A DNA stretch of 64,000 nt, from contig NC_136000.1 of NCBI RefSeq assembly GCF_048128805.1, positions 26,166,359 through 26,230,358 of the forward strand. The letters are read 5' to 3'. Of this stretch, positions 12,601 through 23,860 are shown in pieces; the stretch's first letter is position 1, and each line of letters starts with the position of its first letter. This DNA is from Centroberyx gerrardi. Lineage: Eukaryota > Chordata > Actinopteri > Beryciformes > Berycidae. A program made the position numbers and the translations under genes. The notes beneath the pieces are model-generated. The model did not search any database. It was not told where the DNA came from and was given only the letters and a program-made list of their open reading frames with translations.

Positions 12601-15600
12601 TTGACATTCGATATGGTAATATGAAAGACTCTGCATGTGTGAGCATGTCATAATTCATAGCACATAGTACATACCCTGTATCTGTGGATGGGTCGACAGG
12701 TAGAGGAAGGCAGTGAGCAGGGTGTTGGAGGTAGTGTCAGTCCCAGCAAAGTGAAGATCCAGAATATATGAATAAAGCTGATCTTCAGAAAATGATGAGC
12801 CATCATCTCCTCTCTTTGGAGACAGGGAGGGAGAGAATAAGTGGGTAAACACTATCCCTTCTATCTGTCACTAGCTATTCTCTCATTTGGTGTGTTATGT
12901 TACCCCATCCTAATGAACTACTTTAGCTAAAATACAGTATGTCACTGTTCAACAACATGGCAGTTACGTACCAGCTACTACTGTCAATTGAATAGAATCT
13001 CTCCACACACACTTACACAAAGACAGAAAGACAGACACACGCATACATGTGTGTGTGTACACACACACACACACACACACACACCTTTTCCAGTTCATCC
13101 AGGTAGCAGTCTACGAAATGTCGTGGTTTACCAGGAACCCTGGTCTTTTTGTTCTCAGCCACCAGCTCGATGCCTTTTTCCTGGGCAATCTGGCCAAAAG
13201 AGTTCATGTTGAAAAGAACTATAATTTTCACAGGTTCATGTGTTCATTTCCCTCATAATTTTTTTCCCAGGCCTATGGAACATACCTTGAAAAGCTCGAA
13301 GGCTTTCTGGAAGGGTAGTGGCAGGTTGCGCACCATTGGAATAGAGTCATAAATCTGAAGGAATAGAGAAAGTATACGTTATAAAGTCAGATAGAATGAA
13401 CGGTGTTTCTCTCAACATCATCTCCAAAATGCTCCAAAGTTGACTTCGGCATACCAGGCTCAGTGCTAGGCCCGTTGCTATTCTCCATTTATGTGCTATC
13501 TCTTGGCGAAATTATCCGTAATTTCAACATCAATTTTCTCTGCTATGCTGACGATACTCAACTCTACATGCCTATTAAACCTAATGTGGTGTTGCTAGTT
13601 AGGCTAGGCTAAGCAGGCAGGCTCAATTCAAGTGCATTGTTTAGCTTCTTTCGTTCTGATCTCTCTTAACAGCTAAATTAAAACAATTCAGAAAAAAATA
13701 ACCATTCTAATACTGCTCCTATGAACTGAACTGAACTGAATGAAATTCCATAATGTGATGACGTTATTGTCTAGTTCTATTCTTATTATTTCAAGCTGTG
13801 ACTCACCATCCCCCAGCGCCCATTGATTATCTTGGAGGTGTCTTTGAAAATGTGAACAAACAGCTTGAGGAACTCATCGTCATAATCATGCTGGGTATCA
13901 AACAGGACTTGGCAGATGATGTTGGAGGCTGCATTATGGAACAACACCTGAGGATTCATGGTTTTACCTGGAAAACAGATGATGATTAGCAACTTTTTTT
14001 AGTAGCAGATGTTTCACAGACATGATCTTGACCAAAGTGAGTCACTAGAGGTCACTGGTAGGTTTAACTTCCCTCTATAACGTTTCAATTGCAGGGCTGG
14101 GTGGAGTTTTCTGGGCCACACAAGATATTCATTTATGCTATTAAATTTAAGCGAAAATATTAGAACTAAAAAATAAGAAGACTGCATTTATTTGACACTA
14201 GAGCCTGGCCCAAGAAATCAACCCAGTCTGTGACATATTGAATTGCACAAGGGAGACAAGAATTACAAAAATGTTGCTTTAGGGAAAACTGAGAAACGCT
14301 GGCTATGAGTAACCAATGTTTGGACCAGTGGTGGAAATCAGGCAAATGAGTAAGCTTTGGTCAGCCTTGTTTGGTACTGTAGCGTAAGTCAGGCTGATAT
14401 GTAAATGCTGAGTAGCCATGGTTGGTCCTACAGTGGTAAACACTCATCATCATGATTGCTCCCTCTCTATCATACCAACACTCTCCTCCAGGACCTTCAT
14501 CAGGCGTTGTATCTCTCCCAGAATCCTCTCCTCCATGGACTTCTTCCCCAGACCAAAGTTTCTCAGGGTCATCAGACCAAAGCGTCGGTGCTCCCTCCAA
14601 CCAGGCTCATAATCTGCTAGAATCACTCCTGGAGCATGAGCTAGGGGCAAAAAGGTAGACTTAGAACATAGAGCGGAAAGGATAGAAAGGGTTCACATTC
14701 ATTCATTAAAATTAATTCATTAAAATTATGAATGGTCATTTGGCTGTTAAACTTAAGATGGATGCTGCACAATGGTGAATAATATTGTCAGGTTAATCAA
14801 GTTTTATACAGTTCATGAGACTGCCAATGTGTCATTAAAACCAATGTGAAGTGTAGATTACATTTACAGAGGCAATAGTCCCACACTCATTTACCACTGA
14901 CATTTCATAAGGCTGGCTCTAAGTGGTTTGACATATGCAATGAGTTTATATCTACCAATAAAGTCAGAATACAAAATGATTAATAATGATTAATTAATTA
15001 ATAATAGTGAAGTTAAGAAAAGTCAACTTTTGCTGTTACAGTATGAGATTATTACACTGATGTGCTAACAATAACAATGCATTTCATGAAATCGCCATCG
15101 TGAAACACGTCACACATGTTAATTCTTTTGAGAAAAGCAAATAAAATATACATTACAAAAAAAGTTTCAACTCCATACCCCTGTACTGAGCAGTTCTGAT
15201 TGAATTTCTTTGTCTTTTTAAACTGAGTCCTAACCCTATGGAAGAGAGTTTCAAGTCAGAATTCTGAATTAAACTCAGAATTCCAATAAATCTTTGACGT
15301 GTGGCCCTAATCCTCTTCCACATAACCCAAACTAATGCAATAAAAAAAACTTGCTCTGTACCTTTCCGTTGTACTGCGTGATTGACCATGAGGTTTTGTG
15401 GTCTTCCAGAGAAGTCAGCGGCCTTGGTGACCAGGGCTTCTTTTATGGCCTCCAGCCCATTGATGATGACCACTGGTCTGGGGCCGAAGAACAGACTGTA
15501 GATGTTACCATAGCGTTTGGCCAGCTGAGGGCAGAATGACAGCATAAATTATGATTATAATTTTGGGATTAGGTAACATTTACGCCACGCTGTCTGTATT

Positions 15601-17966
15601 TTTTCATACATCAAAGGTTGAAGCCATTTGAACTTTTCAGACCTCAGTGTACGTAATTATCCGTTAACTGTTCACTAGCGTAGAGACGGTGAAGGTGGAG
15701 GTCCCCTTTTCTCTCGATTTTCACAGTGTTTCGCAGTGTTTCACTGATGTCAAGTCGAAATCCTGCACTCTCGCATGGGGATTCTAGTGTGACAGATGAG
15801 TGGACTGCCTCCCCATCCCCTGATCCCTTCCACCATTTGGTCCCTGCCCGCATCCTGTGACCCCTGACCCCTCCATTCCTCTTCAAACCCCACCAAGACC
15901 CTGTCAGGTCCCACCCCTCTCCAGTAGGTTTACTCACTACATGGCGTCATTTGTTTAATAATGGTATATCTGTTGATTAATGCTTATAAGGATAAAATGG
16001 AAAAACTGTACTTCTGGTATGCAAAAGTATAAAAATCCAAGTGAGGCATGACTGTGAGTTGTATTTCTATTCACATGCCTTTATTTAGGGGCACAGAGAG
16101 GTTAAAATAACACCAATTTCAGTAATATATCTTCTTCAGTGTACTTCAAATACAAAGAACACAGACAATATATGGGTGACACCCATGTAGGAACTGGTTG
16201 TCATGCCACCCCTGAACAGGAAGGGTCATTACATAGTTCACTTGTGAAATACATGACAAAAAGTAAAACAAAAAAAGCTTTCAGTGTCTTGACATATTGA
16301 TTAACATCTTAATCTCGGTTACTCTAACATAATTGAAATGTAAAGACATTTCCCCAAAGTCAATGATAATATATAATAATATAATTACAATGTAATTATT
16401 ATTATAATATATAAAAAACTAATTTAAGTCTTATTCAACACTAATTTTGACACATTTTAACTCAGCCTAAATCAATTGCATGTACACGTACAACAATGTA
16501 TTTTAAAATCTGCATATTTCAGTGCAGCTCAGATAAATAATTTATTTCACCAAGTGGACAATATTCTAAGTAGTGAAGCACAGATTGTCCAGGCACCATA
16601 TTCACTATGTCAAAATACAAAAACTAGAAATCAAGTAAACATCAAGCCCAGGTAATAGATTTTCATCTGAGATATAAATTTAGTATGCAGTAAAAATAAC
16701 ATTACTTCACTGTCCCAGTACTTAGGAGTCATGTCCTTCACTCTATATAAACGGCCTTAACACCAAAAGTGTTAAAAAAAAAAGAATAGTTCTATACACG
16801 ACTACAAAAGCTTTAGCCAGGTTATCCAGTTTGTGTCCATTGAAAAACTATCTGGAATTACCCTAAGAACTGACACAATTAGAGATTGAAATGGAGCCAG
16901 TTAGAGATTCTAATCACAACCTTTGCAACCAGCTTGTTCAAGTGACCCTCACACAGACTCAACTTTATATGTGGCTATAGAGTCCAGATGTTATCAAGTT
17001 AAACAAGCTCAGCTCTGCTCTTTGGACTGTGATTGAATTAACTTTACTTAACACTCTCATGCAACATTAGATGTAGGCTAACCACCTCCTACTAATCTGT
17101 AAATAAAACAAAACAAAACAATGACCCAAAGTGTTTACTCGCGCAAGTTGAGGGAAAGAAGCTAAGCAATGATATTTATTGCTGCTGCTCACCATACCAA
17201 CATTTCATCACCCCTACCTCCACCCCAGCAAGACCAGCAAATTCAAATAGAAAGGTAGCGGATACCCAGCACAAGCAGCACTGTAAACGAGTAGGCCCAC
17301 CGAGTTCATCATGTTTTGTAACGAAATATCCAGGTAGTGTATAAACTAAACAAACTCCATTCAAAAATCTATCAGTTTCATATTTATGTTCACTTACAGG
17401 CAAAATAACATCCCTCATAAAACATGACTCAAGGCATTTTATGTATTTTAATCACCACTCTTCAATTCGGTATACATAGTATGCACCGAACTGCATTTAT
17501 TTTGATGCATTTAAAATTTTTAGACTGGATGCACAGGATATTGCCACAGTTTTCTTCCACCAAAATATACTGCTGAGCCAGCAGGCGTGAACCCATGAAG
17601 CATGAGCCATGAAGATTATACTAGTCCTACAAAGAGTTATAAATATAATTAGTGCCTGTGTAAATCCAGCCAAATTAATATTCTGCTCTCCAGATCTCCA
17701 GCAGGATTGTCCATCTTGAATAATCCATCCATCATCTGATAGTGCATTCAATACATGGATATCATATACAACTGAGTTCTATAAGTAGCATTATTCAAAG
17801 TTACCCTCTCCAGATCTGCAATGGGACTCTCCAGACTGAGCTGCAGCAGGTTTCCTAGGATGGGGATGGGTCGGGGGCCTGGAGGGAAGTTTTTAGTCCT
17901 GTGGTTCTGCAAGAGGAACAGGAGGAGAAATACAGCCACCCAGACTAGAACCAGAGATCCAAACAT
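3661..17966 (-). CDS. cyp2: Cytochrome P450 family 2 protein, copy A (11 coding exons, intact)
   Basis: Haem-thiolate monooxygenase, expected in the ER membrane and fed electrons by POR; substrate unknown. Coding exons, in transcription order: 17966-17805, 15524-15362, 14628-14476, 13967-13807, 13354-13286, 13189-13085, 12813-12675, 12465-12380, 12208-12107, 4953-4812, 3848-3661. All introns are GT-AG with matching phases; the sum is 1,470 nt, 489 residues plus TAA. Visible: signal anchor (residues 4-19), proline hinge FPPGP (27-31), WREHRRF C-helix, I-helix AGTDTT (294-299), K-helix ExxR (E351/R354), and the haem loop [10 protein letters not shown] with Cys432. Canonical CYP2 exons 5 and 7 are each split by an extra intron. 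Intron 9 holds a full-length LINE. Start chosen as the only Met ahead of the anchor. Subfamily looks CYP2X-like but is unproven. Confidence 0.9.
5455..5470. repeat. Left target-site duplication of the LINE
   Basis: AAAAAAACATTAAAAA, identical to 11672-11687 on the other side of the LINE. An A-rich target suits an L1-clade endonuclease. Confidence 0.8.
5760..6563 (+). pseudogene. LINE ORF1 (L1 ORF1p-like RNA-binding protein), one in-frame stop
   Basis: One frame reads from the ATG at 5760 to TAA at 6563, broken only by TGA at 6099-6101 after MRRSNI. In that context the TGA looks like a CGA to TGA transition. The first 110 residues are heptad-like and rich in E, K, L and T (coiled coil). The following part ([22 protein letters not shown]) resembles the RRM plus C-terminal domain of L1-type ORF1 (Transposase_22). 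Such proteins bind the element's RNA as trimers. Upstream 5471-5759 is the element's 5' UTR. Confidence 0.8.
7530..11342 (+). pseudogene. LINE ORF2 (AP endonuclease-reverse transcriptase), frameshifted
   Basis: The N-terminal AP endonuclease (7530 to about 8290) shows [32 protein letters not shown] and SDHAP, so its catalytic set is intact. The reverse transcriptase follows, with [43 protein letters not shown] and the YADD catalytic motif near 9635. The C-terminal part includes a Cys/His cluster, [18 protein letters not shown] (about 10927-10980). The frame changes near 8745 and near 9806, and TGA at 10087-10089 interrupts it, so ORF2 is dead in this copy. The motif set fits the L1/Tx1 group. 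The interval 11343-11671 is 3' UTR and includes a 12-base poly-G (11581-11592). Confidence 0.88.
11672..11687. repeat. Right target-site duplication of the LINE
   Basis: AAAAAAACATTAAAAA, the exact partner of 5455-5470. Confidence 0.8.
13059..13084. repeat. (CA)n microsatellite abutting a splice donor
   Basis: On the minus strand this is a (GT)n run that starts at the first base of intron 6 of CYP2 copy A, directly after the last exonic codon AAG. The 5' splice site therefore reads GTGTGTGT. Copy C has GTGTGTGAAAC at the same place, so the run seems to have expanded from an ancestral GTGTGTG donor. Confidence 0.9.
13403..13600 (+). mobile_element. Reverse-transcriptase fragment of a CR1/L2-type LINE
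   Basis: About 60 codons encode a run with [12 protein letters not shown] and CYADDTQLY, the palm region of a non-LTR reverse transcriptase with its YADD site. Motif style fits CR1/L2-like fish LINEs rather than the L1-type element in the neighbouring intron. It is a short fossil in intron 4 of CYP2 copy A, antisense to the gene. Confidence 0.7.
15238..15318. repeat. Partial MITE sharing termini with 63724-63947
   Basis: Contains the terminal motif GTGGCCCTAATCCTCTTCC and the internal TCAGAATTCTGA-type repeats seen in the complete copy at 63.7-63.9 kb. The left end is degraded. It lies in intron 2 of CYP2 copy A, about 45 bp from the exon 2 donor. Confidence 0.55.
15525..17804. other. Intron 1 of CYP2 copy A, no recognised element
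   Basis: About 2.3 kb of AT-rich non-coding DNA. Short open frames here lack any family resemblance or coding bias. No transposon signature was recognised. Confidence 0.5.
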
Positions 17967-18032
17967 GATTGAATGGTGACTGATTTAGTTGTGCATTGCT
18001 CCCACTCTCCCATGCATATACACTCTGCCTCT

Positions 18033-18040
18033 CTTTATAA
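18033..18040 (-). promoter_or_regulatory. Candidate TATA box of CYP2 copy A
   Basis: On the minus strand TTATAAAG lies about 67 bp upstream of the ATG at 17966, inside TTTATAAAGAG. A start site some 30 bp downstream would leave a 5' UTR of roughly 40 nt, a normal arrangement for CYP2 genes. No comparable TATA is obvious upstream of copy C. Confidence 0.45.
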
Positions 18041-20572
18041 ACACACACAACCTTTGGATTGTCCTGGTCATGTGACTTGAGTGATTCTTGGCTCTAATTG
18101 GAGTCACTTGTTAACCAATGATTTGACCTTCAGCCTGCCACTCTGTAAATACCTCAAGTGTCACCAGATCTCCATCCAACAAGGGGCATTTATAGGAATT
18201 CTGGGTCACCTGAGATGTTACAAAACTGGACCTAGCAATTAGTAGAGTTTGGCCATTACAGTTATCAGTGACAGCTAGCTCCACAATCATGCTCCATAGC
18301 TACTGCGCAACTACAATGGTGGCCCATTTCAACAATATGCAGGACACTGTTACATGCTGTATGTGAAGCCGTCATTTCATAGTTCTTGAGAAGGGAACAG
18401 CAATAGTATAAGTTGTCCAAACTCCTGCTTATTGTTCAGGTAAGACCAGAAGACCAGTGTGTCCTCTAGGCTTCTGGTTCTGAGCGGTAGTGGTAGTTTT
18501 TTTTGTTATTTTCAATGGGGAGAGAGTATTTACAGTGTGCAGTGCTTTATCAGAACACTGCCCCTGTTTTGTGATGCCACATTGAATGCTACAAATTGAA
18601 AACATTTTCCTCTTGGTCTGAAGCACTACATCTCAGCACTTTACAGTAACTTGCCAGAAAAAGAACCCTAGTGGACACAATAAGGCTCTAATGAAGCTTA
18701 TTAATCCAGATCTTCAGGGGCCATCTCCAGCTTGGGACTCAATAAATCATCAGTAACTTTCTCCTGCTCCTGCTGTTTTTGCATAGTATGTATATATGCT
18801 GTAATTTTCTGTCAGAAAGTTCTAATGCTGTAATTCATAGTTGTTTCATAGGTTTTTTTCATAAGGGAGAACGGATAAAACGAAACACATTTTACATTTT
18901 GTGCTACTATAGCTAAATAAATTTACGGTTACATTGGGCATCCATGGAAATTAAAAAATTTCTATCTACCGTAAAGGTTACACAACTTTTTGTCCTTTTT
19001 AGTCCAGCATGCAGGGGCAGACAATCTATCTCCCCATTCTGTCTCTTCTGGTCCATTTTGTCTTCTATCACACACAGTAACAACATAACTTATGTTGACT
19101 TCAACATAACATGGTTATTTTTTCAAAAGGATAACTGTGCACTACTTGGCTCAATACAACCACCAACATGTTTATGTGGCATGTTTGTATGCGTGCAATT
19201 AACTTCCCTTCTGATCGATAATGATCGATATCTGCTCTATAATACCACTTGAGCACATATAGGGGTTTCAGTTAACAGCTTTCAACCCCACCATTTTACC
19301 CCGCAACCACTGTTCCATTCTGGATTTTTCTGGTAACCATTCTGGGTCCTCAAAGGCCTCTTTTAAAGAGACTGATTATAGTGGACGCAGTGCCAGACTT
19401 ACCTCGGTGTGACCCTCTGACACACCTGCCCTGCTAGAGCTGCCCCAGTCAACTGTAAGTGTTGTTATTGTGAAGTAGAAACATCCAGGAGCAACAACAG
19501 TTCAGGTGTGAAGTGGTAGGACACACAAGCTCACAGAACGGGACCGCCAAGTGCTGAAGTGCATAGCGTGTACAAATCGTCTGTCCTTGGTGGCAATGCT
19601 TACTACCGAGTTCCAAACACACAAACACAAACACAAACCTAAGATCACCATGCGCAATGCAAAGCATCGTGTGGGGAATCAGAGTTGGTTCAGAGGAATA
19701 AGCCCCCCCCCCAATATTTTATTATTTTCTTTTATTATGGAGATACATTTCAGTAGCCTACTTACCTCGTTTTTCAATACTTCCCTTTTATCACTTACCA
19801 GGGCTGCCAACTTTTCAGAAAACCTTGGAGTGATTTCATTTTTGTACTTGAAGTAAAGAAACATGACTATTTACAGCCATTTCCCCAGTTTCACAACTTC
19901 TGATCCTTACCCCAACCATTAAAAAATGAACATAGAAATAAAACTGTTTTTGGCCACCAGAGGGATCATTGACCTGGTGGCCAAAGACCGCAACCTCAGT
20001 ATTTTCAACAATGTGGACAGGATGGAGTCAGTGAGTGAGTGAGTGAGTCAGTGAGGGACATTCACTCTTCTAGGCCGGTCCCCTACACTACAGGGTCCAG
20101 CAAAATATTGACTTTGTGAAAAGACAAGCCCAATAGTCTATTTTACATCAAACAACATGTACTGTAGTAGTAGTAATAGTGTTAGTAGGCTAATACTCAC
20201 CACCTGTCAGATTGTTTTTTGAATTCGAAGCCTCCGATGTAGAGCACTAGTGGAGTCTGTCCGAAATGTTTTCAAAGCAGGCTGTAAGTTTGCGGCAAAA
20301 TAGCGCGTCAGCTAACATGCTTTTTTTTTGTTTTTTGGGGGGGATTTGACAGAGTGAGAAATAGGAGGTGTGGCGTGAGAGCGTGTGAAGAGGGTCATTT
20401 GCGTGAGTCTCACACTCAATGCGTGAGAGTTGGCAGCTCTGTCACTTACTCTGTATAATGCATGTCTTGTACTTTGCAAGAAAGATGGTTAATTACCAAG
20501 AGTACCACCAATACTACTTACCACCTCAAGAGGGCAAGCGGAGTGAAGCTGAGGGGTCCTGTTCTGACGACG
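18041..20572. other. Intergenic region upstream of CYP2 copy A
   Basis: No gene, tRNA or complete transposon recognised. A short GAGT tetranucleotide run (about 20030-20050) and A/T tracts are present. Open frames on both strands are short and non-homologous. Confidence 0.5.
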
Positions 20573-20664
20573 TAGCTTCCTAGTGCTATTCAGTTGGACA
20601 CAGTAGACAGAAGTGAGACCGTGCTTAACTGATTGCCTTCTGTCTGTATTTGTGTATTTTGCAG
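20573..20664 (+). repeat. 92-bp direct repeat, copy 1
   Basis: Identical over 92 bases to 20985-21076. It begins TAGCTTCCTAGTGC and ends TGTGTATTTTGCAG; copy 1 is followed by GTGAGC. Confidence 0.85.
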
Positions 20665-20984
20665 GTGAGCAGACATAGATAATCACTTCAGAAAGAAACA
20701 TAAAGTGTTGTAAGAATGTGGGAAGTAGAGAACACTGCGGGATAAGTGGCCGATATAATAAATCCCGAGAATAGATGGTTAGCATTTGCCGTGGTTGTTT
20801 GCTAGCACGGCAAACTGCTAGCTATTGTTATGCTAACTGTGACGTAGACTTAGTTTGTTACATATGTCTGTTATTTCATTGCATTGTACAATGTCCTACA
20901 GGAGTATGAATGTGAATATGTGATAGGGAATTATATTTTATTTGTATTTTATTGATAGTTACTCTAGAAAACACGAGGTAACGT

Positions 20985-21076
20985 TAGCTTCCTAGTGCTA
21001 TTCAGTTGGACACAGTAGACAGAAGTGAGACCGTGCTTAACTGATTGCCTTCTGTCTGTATTTGTGTATTTTGCAG
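20985..21076 (+). repeat. 92-bp direct repeat, copy 2
   Basis: Exact copy of 20573-20664 at a 412-bp offset. The intervening 320 bp has no recognisable content. Confidence 0.85.
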
Positions 21077-21109
21077 TTTTAAGTAAACTCTCCCAACTCC
21101 TTCACACAC

Positions 21110-21440
21110 TTGTGAATGGCCTCATTATTCAAGTGTGCAACAATCGGCTGGAGTGATGTAAAGCTCACCCGCCATTACACTCTGGAGCAGAGGAAACACA
21201 TTCTCTGGAGTGATGAATCATGCTTCACCATCTGGCAGTCTGAAGGATGAATCTGGGTTTGGCAGATGCCGGGAGAACGCTACCTGCCCAAATGCATAGT
21301 GCCAACTGTAAAGTTTGGAGGAGGAGGAATAATGGCCTAGTGCTCTTGTGGCTGAATGGAAGCATATCCCCGCAGCAATGTTCCAACATCTAGTGGAAAG
21401 CCTTCCCAGAAGAGTGGAGGCTGTTACTGCAGCAAAGGGG
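21110..21440 (+). mobile_element. Tc1/mariner transposase fragment
   Basis: Decayed frames encode pieces of the Tc1 catalytic domain: WSDESCFTIWQS with the DDE-region aspartate, then MPGERYLPKCIVPTVKFGGGG and IMA. Stops and frameshifts are scattered. Neither terminal inverted repeat was found, and the fragment is truncated on both sides. It lies between CYP2 copy A and pseudogene B. Confidence 0.8.
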
Positions 21441-22578
21441 GGACCAACTCTATATCAACAGTACCAATTCAAAATGCAGTATCAATCACTGTCAGCAGAT
21501 GGCAGTATTACATAGAAACAAGTCCAAGTCCAAAACATAGAGAGAAACATTGAGACTTTCCAAGAACACAAAGACAAACATGGCTTAGAAAACCCAGATC
21601 TCTTGACATTTACAGCTGAGAGATTACTTCCAAAAGGAGACCAGAACAGAACCTTCCACAAAGGTGAATGGTGTGATTGAAATAACTAATGCATACAACA
21701 AGAATAAAAGTAGAATATCAGCCCTATATCCAAAAAATGATCAAGAGCAGAGTTAACTTGAGGCTAAGAGGGAATCAGAATTTGAAAATGAAATTAAAGA
21801 TGATGAATGATGCAATATGTGCAAAATACAACACACCTCCATCAGTTTACGGTTGTGGAAGGAATTCTTTTTGGAGAACATAATTTGCTTCTTTATCACA
21901 CCTAAGGTTAAAAATAGACAAGTCGGTATTCAACAACAGTGTTGGAAACGTTGTGGTCACATTAATGTAAAACATAACATAAAACATACATTCACAGACA
22001 CTCACTGATTTTCCCTTACCTTAACTGATGAGAAACAGTTGAGTTCACTCAATGAGTTCTCAATGAGTTCACTGGCATATCCACATGATATGCACTTTAT
22101 TCACATAGACACTTTATTCGCATAGAATTCCACTTTACTTAATAGCATGAATGAGACTGTTGTACACGCATTACAGTTCTATGGTTTCTGTAATATTCCC
22201 ACATGCAATGAGTAAGCATAAGAATTAACTGGCAATTTGTTTGATCTGTACTTTCAGTTACTTCGGTTTGTACTTCCAGTTACAGATTACTTTCAGTACA
22301 AAGAGAAAAATGCATAAATTAATTTGATTTGTATGCTACAGACACAAGAAAAACGATTGCACTGTGAGTTCTGCCACAGTGGAAATGCATGACAGGAGGT
22401 GAAAGTGTGCACTGATAGTAATGATTTATAGTGGCATTCATAAAGCATGTAATCTAACAGTGTAAGAGTATACGAGGGTGGAATTTTCAGTTGAATTCCC
22501 CTCTAAGTCTATCTATCACCTTTCGGTCTATGTTTAAATTTGGACAGTGACATTAACTTTCAAGGCCTGATTCAAGAC
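21441..22578. other. Intergenic, no recognised feature
   Basis: AT-rich DNA. The last ~120 bp before 22579 resembles the 3' flank of CYP2 copy A (3480-3660), so the duplication that made copy B includes downstream sequence. Confidence 0.5.
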
Positions 22579-23709
22579 CTATTGTGCACTCTCTCTGAAT
22601 TGGACCTCCATGTGGTAGGGTTTGGGGGGCCTTGGTCAGCCCAAAAAGAGGAGTGTAGTCTGGCTGTCCTGTGTCCTCTGGCCAGGTGAACTGGAACCTC
22701 CTCAGCAGAGTCACCATGATCAGGAAGAGCTCCATACGAGCCAGGCACTCTCCCAAGACACATACGGGGACCTGTGGTTTAAAACAGCAACATCAGCATG
22801 AAGAATATAAACAACTACAAAACAATTGCCATTTCCCCTAGACTGGCTCGTAATGACTGCTGACTATTCCCAAATAAATTGTTGGTATTATTGCTCTGTT
22901 CTTGCTATATTTGCCAACACTACACATAAACAATTAAGATACAACACATAAAATACTAATTAACATCAACATTTTCATCTGTACCGCAGTGAGATATTTT
23001 CTGGTGATATTTTCTCAATCAATCAAATCTATCAATATATCTTTTCATCTATCTATGAATCTATTAATCACCTCACCCACCTGCAGAGAAAGGCATGAAG
23101 GCCTCTGGCTTGACAAACTCCCTGGTCATTGAGGAAGTTTTCAGGGTTGAATTCATGAGGGAATTTCCACTGTCCCTCCTCATACAACACTGAGGACAGG
23201 TTGGGAATTATAATGGTTCCCTGTAGAAATAACAACAAAGGTTGGAGTTCTAGTAGAATTTGAAAAAAACACACCTCTCTCTCCACTGCTCCCTCTTCCC
23301 CATGCCTCTAACCAGGCCCTCCTTCTAGCAGATACCTCCCTCAAACCATTCAGGGTGCACGTGGTTGTCATTGGTAATAAAGATGGGATTCAATCTCGTT
23401 GATCTTACAGCATGAATTACTGTCCATCAAATTGATGACAGTACATGTAAATTATGTTAACAGTTAACAAATAGATCATGATGTATAAATGTTGATGTAT
23501 AAATACACCTGGATGAGTGTACAAATTTAACCATGCTGATTCCTAGATTCACCTAGATTCCTCCTGATTCCTAGAATTCTAGATTCATGCTGATTCCAGG
23601 ATTCCTGCATCCAAAGGTTTAAAGCCTTATATTATGCTCCAAAGATTAAAATAATAAAGAAAGGACACTTGTCTGATAGCTTCTAACCCGCAAGAGGATG
23701 ACAAGGATG

Positions 23710-23860
23710 CCAAATGGTGCCCATATTTGTTTGTCCTTGCAATTGAAATGTTGGCCATGGGCATTAGAAATAATCCAAATATAGTGGGTCTTAGAATCAA
23801 AGATTTAGAGCATAAAATCTCACTGTTTACAGATGACAATGTTTTCTATAACCAAATCAG
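23710..23860 (+). mobile_element. LINE reverse-transcriptase fragment
   Basis: About 45 codons read LAIEMLAMGIRNNPNIVG and KISLFTDDNVFY, matching the segment before and including the catalytic YADD/FADD site of L1/Tx1-type LINE reverse transcriptases. Here the motif is altered to FTDD. A short relic between exons 8 and 9 of the CYP2 pseudogene. Confidence 0.65.

Noticed and set aside
20573..21076. The 92-bp direct repeats as LTRs of a small retroelement.
   Set aside because: Ends are not TG...CA, there is no flanking duplication, and there is no primer-binding or polypurine tract.
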